From the NCBI GenBank assembly GCA_964387935.1, contig CAYLZN010000027.1, positions 1-29,852 of the forward strand: 29,852 nucleotides of DNA. The letters run 5' to 3'. Made by a program: the position numbers and the translations under genes. Below, in pieces: positions 15,699-22,862 of this stretch (position 1 is the first letter of the stretch; each line of letters opens with the position of its first letter). The DNA is from CAYLZN01 sp964387935. GTDB taxonomy: Bacteria > Acidobacteriota > Vicinamibacteria > Vicinamibacterales > JAFNAJ01. The notes below the pieces were generated by a model, which worked only from the letters and a program-made list of their open reading frames with translations, made no database searches and was not told the DNA's origin.

Positions 15699-16640
15699 GT
15701 GTCCAGCCCCGCTCCTGCCGCCGTGCGCTGCCGCGGCCTGGTGAAGCGCTACGCGGACGTCGTGGCCGTCGCCGGCCTGGATCTCGACGTCGCGCGAGGT
15801 GAGTGCTTCGGCCTGCTCGGACCGAATGGCGCCGGCAAGACCACGACGATCGAGATCCTCGAGGGTTTGCTGGTCCCCGACGCCGGCGACGTCGAGGTGC
15901 TCGGCCTCCGCTGGGCGCACGACGAGCGCGAACTTCGCCAGCGCCTGGGAATCCAGCTCCAGGAGACCCAACTGAGCGAGAAGCTCACGGTGATCGAGAT
16001 TCTCGCGCTCTTTCGATCCTTCTACCGCCAGGGCCGATCCCCGGACGAGGTGCTGGCGCTCGTGGCGCTGGAGAGCAAGCGCAAGAGCCGGTTCGGCAAG
16101 CTCTCCGGCGGGCAGAAGCAGCGGCTCGCCGTGGCGTGCGCGCTGGTCGGGCAGCCGGACCTGCTCTTCCTGGACGAGCCGACCACCGGGCTCGACCCGC
16201 AATCGCGCCGGCAACTGTGGGCCGTGCTGGGTCGATTCAAGGCAGCGGGCGGCACCATCCTGCTGACGACGCACTACATGGACGAGGCCGAGACGCTGTG
16301 TGACCGCGTCGCGGTCGTGGACCGCGGGCGGGTCATCGCGCTCGGCGCTCCGCGCGAGCTGATCGCGTCGCTCGGCGCGGGACATGTCGTGGAGTGTGCG
16401 TTCGAGGCGCAGGACGCGCCGATCACGGAGGACGCGCTGGGCACCCTGCCCGGCGTCCGGCACGTCGGCGCCGAGGACGGGCTCTGGCGCATGACGACCG
16501 CACACGTGCATCTCACGGTGCCGGCGCTGCTGGCCGCTGCCGAGGAGCGACGGCATCGCCTCACGCACCTGTCCACCCACAGTGCCACGCTCGAGGACGT
16601 GTTCGTGTCGCTCACGGGGAGGCACCTGCGCGATGACTGA
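15699..16640 (+). CDS. ABC-2 type exporter, ATP-binding protein
   Basis: This 313-residue ATPase starts at GTG 15699. Walker A GPNGAGKTTT lies at 41-50, the signature LSGGQKQR at 135-142, Walker B LLFLDEPTTGLDP at about 155-167, and the H-loop in TTHYMDEAE. The C-terminal 80 residues form the regulatory extension common to drug and polysaccharide ABC-2 ATPases. Its end overlaps the permease start by 8 bp, so the two form one exporter. The substrate is unknown. Confidence 0.95.
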   Translation: MSSPAPAAVRCRGLVKRYADVVAVAGLDLDVARGECFGLLGPNGAGKTTTIEILEGLLVPDAGDVEVLGLRWAHDERELRQRLGIQLQETQLSEKLTVIEILALFRSFYRQGRSPDEVLALVALESKRKSRFGKLSGGQKQRLAVACALVGQPDLLFLDEPTTGLDPQSRRQLWAVLGRFKAAGGTILLTTHYMDEAETLCDRVAVVDRGRVIALGAPRELIASLGAGHVVECAFEAQDAPITEDALGTLPGVRHVGAEDGLWRMTTAHVHLTVPALLAAAEERRHRLTHLSTHSATLEDVFVSLTGRHLRDD

Positions 16641-17676
16641 CGAGCGCGCCGGGTCTCCGCTCTTCGAGCTCAGCAAGGCCCGGTTCCTCGAGTTCGCGCG
16701 CGAACCCGAGGCGGTGTTCTGGGTGTTCGCGTTTCCCGTGCTGCTGACGCTCGCGCTCGGGATCGCGTTCCGCGTGCGTGAGGCGCCGCCCGTGCTGGTC
16801 GGCGTGGTCCAGAACGAAACGACCGGGGCGACCGTTGCGCAACTGCGGGCGGCGCGCGGGCTCGAGGTGCGGGTGATCGAGGCCTCTGCCGTGGACGTGC
16901 AGCTCAGGAACGGCACGGTGGAGGTCGTCGTCGTCCCGGGGGATCCGCCGACGTATCGCTTCGATCCGTCGCGGCCCGAGAGCCGGCTCGCGCGCCTGGC
17001 GGTGGACGAGGCGATCCAGCGCGCGCGCGGCCGCACGGACGTGCTCGTCGCGCGGGAGGAGGCTGTCGTCGCGCCGGGCAGCCGTTACGTGGACTGGGTG
17101 CTGCCGGGGCTGCTCGGCATGAACATCATGGGCACCGGTCTCTGGGGCGTCGGGTTCGGCATCGTCCAGGCGCGCACGCGGAAGCTGCTCAAGCGCCTGA
17201 TGGCGACGCCCATGCGGCGCAGCGACTACTTGTTGTCGCACGTGCTCTCGCGGCTCCTGTTCCTCGCGCTCGAGGTCGCGGCCATCGTCGGATTCGGCGT
17301 GCTGGCGTTCGGCGTTCCGCTGAATGGCTCGGTCTGGGCGCTGGCGTTCGTCTGCGTCCTGGGCGCGCTCGCGTTCAGCGCGCTCGGCTTGCTCCTCGCC
17401 AGTCGCACGCAGACCGTGGAAGGCGTCTCCGGCCTGATGAACCTCGCGATGCTGCCCATGTGGATCTTCTCGGGCGTGTTCTTCTCGTCGGAGCACTTCC
17501 CGGCCATCGTGCAGCCGTTCGTCGCCGCGTTACCGCTGACGGCGCTGAACGATGCGCTGCGTGGCGTGATGATCGACGGGGCGTCGCTGGGTGCGCTGTG
17601 GCGGGAGCTGGCGAACCTGGTGACGTGGGGCGTCGTCTGCTTCGCGACGGCCCTGCGGATCTTCCGCTGGCGCTGA
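16633..17676 (+). CDS. ABC-2 type exporter, permease
   Basis: This 347-residue permease has one N-terminal membrane helix (about 27-47), an extracytoplasmic segment (about 50-150), and five C-terminal helices with the ABC-2 motif region NIMGTGLWGVGFGIVQARTRKLLKRLMATPMRRSDYL. The ATG at 16633 lies inside the 3' end of the ATPase gene, a coupling typical of these pairs. The arrangement resembles linearmycin/daunorubicin-type exporters, but no biosynthetic genes are near, so the cargo is unknown. Confidence 0.93.
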   Translation: MTDERAGSPLFELSKARFLEFAREPEAVFWVFAFPVLLTLALGIAFRVREAPPVLVGVVQNETTGATVAQLRAARGLEVRVIEASAVDVQLRNGTVEVVVVPGDPPTYRFDPSRPESRLARLAVDEAIQRARGRTDVLVAREEAVVAPGSRYVDWVLPGLLGMNIMGTGLWGVGFGIVQARTRKLLKRLMATPMRRSDYLLSHVLSRLLFLALEVAAIVGFGVLAFGVPLNGSVWALAFVCVLGALAFSALGLLLASRTQTVEGVSGLMNLAMLPMWIFSGVFFSSEHFPAIVQPFVAALPLTALNDALRGVMIDGASLGALWRELANLVTWGVVCFATALRIFRWR

Positions 17677-17687
17677 GCGGGCAGCGG

Positions 17688-17715
17688 CCGCCAGCCGCGA
17701 GCCGCAAGCCGGCTG
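17688..17715. repeat. Imperfect heptad tandem repeat (ccgcnag)
   Basis: Four 7-bp units follow each other (ccgccag, ccgcgag, ccgcaag, ccggctg), directly after the ABC permease stop. It is the first of three 7-bp-period repeats in successive intergenic gaps between 17.6 and 21.6 kb. Confidence 0.6.
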
Positions 17716-17732
17716 CCGGGACTTCCACCTCG

Positions 17733-17788
17733 AGCATGGAGAAGCGAGCTTCGGCCTTCTCCCATGCTAAAAGTAAAGACCTGACCCC
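17733..17788. repeat. REP-like hairpin with conserved repeat tail
   Basis: AGCATGGAGAAG (17733-17744) pairs with CTTCTCCCATGCT (17756-17768), with a single bulged C. The hairpin is followed directly by AAAAGTAAAGACCTGACCCC (17769-17788). From memory, that tail is a motif seen repeatedly in bacterial genomes, often beside REP-associated (Y1/IS200-like) transposase genes. No transposase is present here, so this would be a non-autonomous copy. Confidence 0.55.
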
Positions 17789-17801
17789 GAGGTGTTGACC
17801 C

Positions 17802-19112
17802 ATGCGCTACGCCCCCGTGCTCGTGGCATGCCTGGCTCTGCTGTCTCCAGTGCCCGCCAACGCCCAGGATGTCCAGGCCGACCTTGCGGCCCTGCGCAGC
17901 GAGCTCGCCGCGCTCCGTCGCGAGGTCGAGCAGCTCAAAGCCCAGCTCGCGCCCCGCGAGCCCGGCGGCGCTCCTGAGCACGTGGCACCCGCGGTCGAAC
18001 TGCTGCAGGCGCAGGTGGCCGAGCAGAGTCAGACCAAGGTCGAATCCGCCAGCCGATTCCCACTCAAGATCGCCGGCTCCATCGTCTCGACGACGTTCGT
18101 GAACACCGGCAATCCCAACTGGCTCGACATTCCGAACATCGCGCGGCCGACCACGGTGGGCACCGACGACGGAACGTTCAGCTCCAGCTTGCGGCAATCG
18201 CGTGTGGGGTTCGAGGTGGCAGGGCTCGAACTGGGGGCGTGGTTCGCCGCAGGCGCGCTCACGTTCGACTTCTTCGGCGGCATTCCCGGTGTGAACACGG
18301 GGCAGACGATGGGGCTCCCACGCCTGCTGTATGCGTTCGCGCGACTCGAGCGCGATCGCGTCGCCGTCCTGGTCGGTCAGGACGAGGCCATCGTCGCCCC
18401 GCGCAACCCCACGTCGCTGTCGGCGTTCGCGTCGCCCGCGTTCATCAGGTCGGGCAACCTCTACATGCGCGTCCCGCAGGTGAGGATCGAGGGGCGCCTG
18501 CCGACCGGGTCGCGCGGCACGCTCCGGGCGATCGGCGGCATCACCGCACCGGTCGCAGGAGACATGACGGAGACCTACACGTTCGTGCCGCCCGCGCTCG
18601 CAGGCGAGCGTTCGGAGCGGCCGGCGGTCCAGGGACGCGCTGTGTGGGAGTTCGCGCGAGACGAAACGCATGCGGTCAGTCTCGGCGTGTCCGGGCATCA
18701 GAGCGCGCCGGAGTTCGCCGACCACAAGGAGAGCTGGATCGGGGCCCTCGACTTCGACGCGCAATGGCGCTGGTTCGGCGCGGCGGGCGAGTACTTCGCG
18801 AGCGACCGGGCCGGGGCGTTCACGGCGGCGCTCGGCCAGCAGGCGCGCAGCCGGGGCGGTTGGGCGGAGGTGCGCCTGGCGCCGGCCCGCCGATGGCTCG
18901 TCGTGGCGGGCGGCGGGACCGACCGCGTGAAGGACGCGCGCGGCGAGGGCGTCCCGCTCGCACGCAACGTCCAGGGATTTGGCGGGCTCCGTGTCTCGCT
19001 CACGCCCGAGATGCTGATCGGGGTGGAGTACTTCCACCTGGAGACGACGCCCGTCAGTGGGCCGGTGCGACGCAACAGCCACGTGAACTGGGTGCTGCGG
19101 TACGATTTCTGA
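17802..19112 (+). CDS. Outer-membrane porin with N-terminal coiled coil (DcaP-like)
   Basis: This 436-residue protein has a cleavable signal peptide (hydrophobic 6-17, likely cleavage after ANA near residue 22). A short coiled coil (about 24-50, LAALRSELAALRREVEQLKAQL) follows. The rest has alternating polar/hydrophobic beta strands and ends in WVLRYDF, whose terminal Phe is the usual barrel assembly signal. These features match DcaP-like trimeric porins for small organic acids or peptides. ATG 17802 follows GAGGT at about 17789-17793. It precedes the cupredoxin gene by 54 bp and may be co-transcribed with it. Confidence 0.78.
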   Translation: MRYAPVLVACLALLSPVPANAQDVQADLAALRSELAALRREVEQLKAQLAPREPGGAPEHVAPAVELLQAQVAEQSQTKVESASRFPLKIAGSIVSTTFVNTGNPNWLDIPNIARPTTVGTDDGTFSSSLRQSRVGFEVAGLELGAWFAAGALTFDFFGGIPGVNTGQTMGLPRLLYAFARLERDRVAVLVGQDEAIVAPRNPTSLSAFASPAFIRSGNLYMRVPQVRIEGRLPTGSRGTLRAIGGITAPVAGDMTETYTFVPPALAGERSERPAVQGRAVWEFARDETHAVSLGVSGHQSAPEFADHKESWIGALDFDAQWRWFGAAGEYFASDRAGAFTAALGQQARSRGGWAEVRLAPARRWLVVAGGGTDRVKDARGEGVPLARNVQGFGGLRVSLTPEMLIGVEYFHLETTPVSGPVRRNSHVNWVLRYDF

Positions 19113-19116
19113 TAAT

Positions 19117-19144
19117 CAGTTGCCAGTTGCCAGTTGCCAGTTGC
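19117..19144. repeat. Perfect heptad tandem repeat (cagttgc)x4
   Basis: Four exact copies of cagttgc lie between the porin stop and the cupredoxin ribosome site. Heptanucleotide repeats of almost this sequence are well known from cyanobacteria (STRR elements). Here it fills nearly the whole gap. Confidence 0.9.
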
Positions 19145-19166
19145 CACCATCTCCTTCGGAGCACCG

Positions 19167-19859
19167 ATGTTGTTCCAACGCCTGTTCCAGAGGGTCTGGA
19201 CACTCACGCTGACCGCGCTGGCGCTCGCCTTCCCACCGGCGGAGGCCTTGGCGGACGTTGTCACGGGTCGCGTCGATGTGCAGGTCAAGGCAGGGAACCC
19301 GCGCGGCACGGCGATCGTCTTCGCGGAACCGCTGGACACGTCAGCCCCGGTGCGGCCAGCAAAGGCGACGCTGACGCAGCAGGACAAGTCCTTCCATCCG
19401 CTCGTGCTGGCGGTGCCCGTCGGCTCCACCGTGGACTTCCCGAACAGCGATCCCATCTTCCACAACGTGTTCTCGGTCTCGCCGCCGGAACCGTTCGACC
19501 TCGGGCTGTACCGGGCCGGGTCGTCGAAGAGCCGGACGTTCGCCAAGCCGGGGTATTACTGGGTGTTCTGCAACATCCACCCGCAGATGGCGGCATTCCT
19601 CGCGGTCGTGCCCACGCCGTGGGTGACGCAGGCGGATGCGCAGGGGCAGTTCCGCCTGGACGTGCCGCAGGGACGCTATCGCCTCACGGCAGTGTCCGAG
19701 CGTGCGGCGCCGGTCTCGGTGGAGGTGACCGTTGGAGGGGCCACCAGCGCGCCGTCGCTGCAACTCGACGAGCGTGCGTTCGTCATGGCCGCGCACAAGA
19801 ACAAGTTCGGACAGCCGTACCCGGCGTCGGCGTACGATCCGTCCCGCAGGAAACCCTGA
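19167..19859 (+). CDS. Secreted cupredoxin-domain protein (methylamine-utilisation-like)
   Basis: This 230-residue protein has a signal peptide (hydrophobic 10-22, cleavage near ALA|D at 29). A plastocyanin-like domain covers about 80-148 with a complete type-1 copper ligand set: His99 (FHNVF), then Cys135, His138 and Met141 in FCNIHPQM. A Greek-key-like C-terminal domain (about 155-205) resembles carboxypeptidase regulatory domains. Such proteins carry electrons or bind copper in the periplasm and are often annotated 'methylamine utilization protein', although no methylamine dehydrogenase is near. GGAG at 19158-19161 precedes ATG 19167. The in-frame TTG at 19134 lies in the repeat and is rejected. 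Confidence 0.85.
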   Translation: MLFQRLFQRVWTLTLTALALAFPPAEALADVVTGRVDVQVKAGNPRGTAIVFAEPLDTSAPVRPAKATLTQQDKSFHPLVLAVPVGSTVDFPNSDPIFHNVFSVSPPEPFDLGLYRAGSSKSRTFAKPGYYWVFCNIHPQMAAFLAVVPTPWVTQADAQGQFRLDVPQGRYRLTAVSERAAPVSVEVTVGGATSAPSLQLDERAFVMAAHKNKFGQPYPASAYDPSRRKP

Positions 19860-19876
19860 CGGCCCCGACCGCGGCG

Positions 19877-21529
19877 TCAGTGACCGCCGCGCTCGTGGCC
19901 TACGACCATGCGGTATACCGGGACCGGGTGCGCGAGGCCGCGAACGACGACCTCGTCGCGACGCTCCGCCGCGACCAGGTCGCGGACCGGCAGCCAGGTC
20001 GCCTCGCTCATCAGGATTTCACGCGGTTCCGCCATGGCGCAGAGTCTGGACGCGACGTTCACCTGCAGGCCGACGGCGGTGTAGTCGAAGCGGTCGCCGC
20101 CGCCGATGCTGCCGACGACGACCTCGCCGGAGGCGATCCCGATGCCGACGGCCACGGGTCCGCCGGCTGCCGCTTGCGCGTCCATCGCGCGCTGAATGTC
20201 CACCGCGCACCGGATCGCCCGCAGGTCGCGGTCCTCGCCGTCGAACAGCGCGACCACGCAGTCGCCGACGAACTTGTCCACGTCGCCACCGAACCTGCGG
20301 ACGCGTTCGGCGGCCAGGCCGAGGCACTGGTTGAGCATCGCGACGACGGCCTCCGGCGCGTGCGCTTCGGAGAAGCGCGTGAAGCCGCGGATGTCCGAGA
20401 AGAGGACGGTCAGTTCCTTGCGCTCGCTGGCCGAGGCCGCCGGCGCCGCGGACTGGATCATCTGCACCGTCGACTGCGAGACGAATTTCTGCATGTCGGC
20501 GCGCTCGCGCAGCCCGCGGGTCATCTGGTTGAAGGAATGAGCCAGCGCGTCGAGTTCCGTGATGCCGGACGGCTCGATGGCGCACTCGAAGTTGCCGCTG
20601 GCCACCTGTTGCGTGCCGTCCACGAGGCGGGCCACCGGCGCGGCGACCCGTCGGGCGAGCAGGGCTGCGACGGCGCTGCCCAGCCCGGCGCCCACGAGTC
20701 CGACGAGCAGCAGACCCAGCTGCATGCGTCGATAGGGGGCCATCGCGCGATCGCGCGACTGCAAGCTGAGGAACGTGGCGCCGTCCGGGTCGGACGTGGC
20801 CGCCTGCTGGACGGCGTACTGCTCGCCGGCGATCGTCACACTCGTCGAGGCTGGCGACGTGGCCGCGCGGCGCGTCCACTCCGGAGCAGACGACCAGGGT
20901 ATCGTGTCTCGTGCGAGCGTCGAGCCCAGCACCGACGACCGCCCGAGGATGATCGTCTCCTCGCCCGTCGTGTCCCGGAGGCGCTGCGCGAGCTCGTCGT
21001 CCATACGTTGGCCGACGATGAGGACGGCGAAGACCGTGCCGGCGGCCTCGGCGGCGGCCGCGGTGGCCATGTAGGTCGCCGAGGCGGTCTCGAGCAGGGT
21101 GGTGGGCGGCTCGCCACGAAGCGTCGGCGCGATCCAGCGCGACTCGACGTGCTCGACGGGCGCAGCCGTCACCGAGTCCGTGCGAGCCAGCACCTCGCCT
21201 TGAGGCGACAGCAGCACCAGCAGGTCCGCGCGTTCCGTGCGCCGCTGGTAGTCGAGCAGGAAGTCCCTCATGGTCGCCGCGTCGGTCTGCGCGAGCGCGT
21301 TGAGGTCCGGGAAGGCGGCCAGCAGGTCGGCGGTCCCCCGCAGGCTGGCGTAGCGGTCCTCCTGCGACGTGCGGATCAGGGTGCCCGCGCGGGCGAGGTC
21401 TGCCGCGAGGCGCCCGTTGACGAGCCGGCTGGCCTGGTAGCCTACCCAGACGAGGGTCGCTGCCACGACCGTGGCCAGCAGGACGGCGGAGGTCAGGAGC
21501 AGGCGCGTGCGGAGGGAGCGGAAGGGCAC
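19877..21529 (-). CDS. Membrane class III adenylate/guanylate cyclase with HAMP
   Basis: In this 550-residue protein an extracytoplasmic sensor region (about 32-268) lies between membrane helices at about 9-31 and 270-292. A HAMP domain follows (to about 345), then a class III cyclase domain (370-545). Catalytic residues are present: Asp379 (FSDIRGFT), Lys419 and Asp423 (DVDKFVGD), Thr484 in DYTAVG, Asn491 and Arg495 (NVASR). The Thr and Lys favour ATP, so cAMP is the likely product. It starts at GTG 21529 without a clear ribosome site. It converges with the cupredoxin gene (17 bp between the ends), suggesting a shared locus for sensing in the periplasm. Confidence 0.9.
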   Translation of the reverse strand: MPFRSLRTRLLLTSAVLLATVVAATLVWVGYQASRLVNGRLAADLARAGTLIRTSQEDRYASLRGTADLLAAFPDLNALAQTDAATMRDFLLDYQRRTERADLLVLLSPQGEVLARTDSVTAAPVEHVESRWIAPTLRGEPPTTLLETASATYMATAAAAEAAGTVFAVLIVGQRMDDELAQRLRDTTGEETIILGRSSVLGSTLARDTIPWSSAPEWTRRAATSPASTSVTIAGEQYAVQQAATSDPDGATFLSLQSRDRAMAPYRRMQLGLLLVGLVGAGLGSAVAALLARRVAAPVARLVDGTQQVASGNFECAIEPSGITELDALAHSFNQMTRGLRERADMQKFVSQSTVQMIQSAAPAASASERKELTVLFSDIRGFTRFSEAHAPEAVVAMLNQCLGLAAERVRRFGGDVDKFVGDCVVALFDGEDRDLRAIRCAVDIQRAMDAQAAAGGPVAVGIGIASGEVVVGSIGGGDRFDYTAVGLQVNVASRLCAMAEPREILMSEATWLPVRDLVAAERRDEVVVRGLAHPVPVYRMVVGHERGGH

Positions 21530-21550
21530 TGGGAATGGTAGATCAGGAAG

Positions 21551-21582
21551 GTGCCTGGCGCCTGGTGCCTGGTGCCTGGTGC
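21551..21582. repeat. Heptad tandem repeat (gtgcctg)x4.5
   Basis: Units gtgcctg, gcgcctg, gtgcctg, gtgcctg and a partial gtgc lie between the cyclase start and the tRNA-Lys promoter. It ends 8 bp before the presumed -10, so it covers the place where a -35 would be. Confidence 0.85.
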
Positions 21583-21589
21583 GCTCGTG

Positions 21590-21595
21590 TAAACT
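21590..21595 (+). promoter_or_regulatory. Putative -10 box of tRNA-Lys
   Basis: TAAACT lies 19 nt before the tRNA 5' end, the same distance as in the initiator tRNA. No recognisable -35 is present; the heptad repeat occupies that position. Confidence 0.4.
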
Positions 21596-21614
21596 GGCTC
21601 CGTAGCGTCCGTCT

Positions 21615-21651
21615 GGGTCCCTAGCTCAGTGGTAGAGCATCTGACTTTTAA
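21615..21651 (+). pseudogene. 5' half of tRNA-Lys (UUU), cut after the anticodon loop
   Basis: The acceptor 5' strand GGGTCCC (21615-21621), D arm GCTCAGTGGTAGAGC (21624-21638), anticodon stem TCTGA and loop CTTTTAA (anticodon TTT at 21647-21649) are intact. The next bases, cctgc, do not pair with TCTGA (TCAGA is needed), and no T arm or acceptor 3' strand follows in the next 150 bases. The gene is severed at 21651/21652, as expected for an element that recombined in the anticodon loop. The missing half should lie at the other end of the element. Confidence 0.85.
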
Positions 21652-21705
21652 CCTGCCCTGACGGTGAAGCCTGAGAGACTTTGTTAGTGTTTTGAGTGCA
21701 GGACA

Positions 21706-21749
21706 GAAGCGCGACGGGGCGAAAGAAAGTGCGTCGTCGCGCTTCTTTT
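21706..21749 (+). terminator. Hairpin with T-run near the element's left end
   Basis: GAAGCGCGAC (21706-21715) and GTCGCGCTTC (21736-21745) form a perfect 10-bp stem with a 20-nt loop. TTTTG follows. It could end transcription entering from the tRNA promoter. It could equally be an attachment-site structure. Confidence 0.5.
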
Positions 21750-21770
21750 GCACACGGTTTGCACACGGTT
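21747..21770. repeat. Direct repeat tttgcacacggtt x2 with 11-bp period
   Basis: Two copies of tttgcacacggtt (21747-21759 and 21758-21770) follow each other at an 11-bp step, about one helical turn. They lie about 100 bp inside the element from the tRNA break, a position typical of integrase arm-type sites. The second copy overlaps a possible -35 (TTGCAC) for the next gene. Confidence 0.5.
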
Positions 21771-21786
21771 GGAAGGCCGCTAGACT
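21759..21786 (+). promoter_or_regulatory. Putative promoter of the HEPN-like gene
   Basis: TTGCAC (21759-21764), a 16-bp spacer and TAGACT (21781-21786) lie 16 nt before the ATG at 21803. The match is moderate, and the -35 overlaps the direct repeat. Confidence 0.4.
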
Positions 21787-21802
21787 CTGCGCCGGAGTCG
21801 CC

Positions 21803-22297
21803 ATGTCTGAAGCAACCGAGGACACGCGCCGCAGTATGCGTGAGGCCATAGCGCGGGCGCAGCGGCACCTTGAGCGACTGGCCCTCCCGCAGGCCCATGC
21901 CGAGCGATCAGACAACTTCGCGGCCTGCCTCGTCGCGCTGCGTAGTGTGGTGCTTTACTTCCAGCCGTTGCTGAAGCGACTCGGACGTGGCGAGGACTTC
22001 GAGCGGCTTCTCAAGGCGTGGCAAGGTAGCCTGACGGCCGACGAGCGACAGGTGCTGAAGGCCCTCCGCGAAGTGCGCAACGAGAACGTCCACGAGAGGC
22101 CGGTGGCGACCGACCCCCGAGGCGGCCTGCCGCTCACCAACAGCGGTGCCAGCATTGTGCTTGCCGGAGATCGCATACCGGTAATAGTCCGACATGTCGT
22201 GGAGCACGACGGCCGCGAGTGGGAGTGCGTCAACCTGTGTCGGCGAGGCGTGGCACTCATGACGCGTTTCGCGGAGGGCTTCGACGCCCTGCTGTAG
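21803..22297 (+). CDS. HEPN-like protein at the element edge
   Basis: This 164-residue protein is mainly helical (1-97). Its helix KALREVRNENVHE carries R92-N93-...-H97, which fits the R(N)x4-6H catalytic motif of HEPN ribonucleases. The preceding LVALRSVVLYFQPLLKRLG resembles the first helices of that fold. The last 65 residues form a small beta-rich extension. HEPN proteins act as RNases in toxin-antitoxin and abortive-infection systems. No nucleotidyltransferase (MNT) antitoxin is adjacent. ATG 21803 follows a GGAG-type site. The gene sits beside the attachment site, where phages often carry accessory defence genes. RNase activity is inferred from motif only. Confidence 0.6.
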   Translation: MSEATEDTRRSMREAIARAQRHLERLALPQAHAERSDNFAACLVALRSVVLYFQPLLKRLGRGEDFERLLKAWQGSLTADERQVLKALREVRNENVHERPVATDPRGGLPLTNSGASIVLAGDRIPVIVRHVVEHDGREWECVNLCRRGVALMTRFAEGFDALL

Positions 22298-22317
22298 TCG
22301 CTGGGCGACACTCCTGC

Positions 22318-22536
22318 CTAGGCTTGCCCATTCGCTAGCTGGTGTGCGCGCTGCATGATCTCAGCCTCTAGCTCCACACGGTAGCTCGCCTCATCTGTCA
22401 TGCGGCGCCAGAATTCGTCATTGCCAAGCCGCTCGATCTCGCGGTTGTAGATCTCATTACGGGCTGCAACGAAGGGCGCCGTGTTTGCGACAAACTTCTC
22501 GCGCTGACGCTGTTTCCAACCCGACAAGAAACCCAT
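22318..22536 (-). CDS. Small element protein of unknown function
   Basis: This 72-residue protein is helical and charged (GWKQRQREKFVANTAPFVAARNEIYNREIERLGNDEFWRRM...). ATG 22536 is preceded by a strong GGAGGT ribosome site 8 nt away, which makes it a credible gene. It converges on the HEPN-like gene (20 bp between the ends). I recognise no family. It could be a structural or regulatory small protein, or an antitoxin for the HEPN-like neighbour, though the opposite orientation argues against the last. Confidence 0.6.
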   Translation of the reverse strand: MGFLSGWKQRQREKFVANTAPFVAARNEIYNREIERLGNDEFWRRMTDEASYRVELEAEIMQRAHQLANGQA

Positions 22537-22580
22537 GGTAGGCAACCTCCGGTGAGAGGAGTTACCGCACTCGGACCAGA

Positions 22581-22862
22581 TCAGCGAAGCGGCCGGTCAG
22601 CGACTCCAGCGCGCGGACTCGCAGCCGTCTTCGTCACGGACAGCGTCGTCAACTTGCATTGACCACACTGCGAGCAGGCCGCCTTCTGACGCTCGAAGTC
22701 GGGCGTAAGGCCAAGGGCGACCGTGCACGGTTGTGCCTGCTGCCTCCGCTTCAGGCCAAGGGTTAAAGCGAGGCAATCGTCACAGTAGGCAACGCCTCCG
22801 AATTCCCGCAGGAAGCGAGCTATCTTCTCGGGTACCGCAGGCTGCCGGCGCTCTCGACCCAT
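22581..22862 (-). CDS. Small putative zinc-binding protein
   Basis: This 93-residue protein has two cysteine pairs, YCDDC (about 28-32) and CSQCGQC (about 64-70), which would fit one zinc site. The pattern 'FGGVAYCDDCLA' is reminiscent of small zinc-finger proteins in phages and plasmids. I chose ATG 22862; upstream in-frame starts exist but add residues without family character. There is no strong ribosome site. The specific function is unknown. Confidence 0.55.
   Translation of the reverse strand: MGRERRQPAVPEKIARFLREFGGVAYCDDCLALTLGLKRRQQAQPCTVALGLTPDFERQKAACSQCGQCKLTTLSVTKTAASPRAGVADRPLR

Noticed and set aside
14355..17036. Very long reverse-strand open frame across purA and the ABC genes
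   Set aside because: It is antisense to three confidently identified genes, has an Arg/His/Ala-rich composition typical of shadow frames in GC-rich DNA, and shows no domain.
19134..19166. Earlier TTG start for the cupredoxin protein
   Set aside because: It lies within the heptad repeat and would precede the signal peptide by 11 odd residues; ATG 19167 has its own ribosome site.
20040..20080. Unusual Leu in the cyclase motif DYTAVGLQVN (often Asp)
   Set aside because: The Thr, Asn and Arg that contact substrate are all kept, so a loss of activity is not implied.
18239..21541. Forward open frame of 1100 codons across porin, cupredoxin and cyclase
   Set aside because: It is out of frame with two signal-peptide proteins and antisense to the cyclase; no motif is visible and the composition is shadow-like.
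21645..21803. Group I intron in the tRNA-Lys anticodon loop
   Set aside because: Bacterial tRNA introns do sit there, but no P7/R-S core was found and no tRNA 3' half follows within a few hundred bases.
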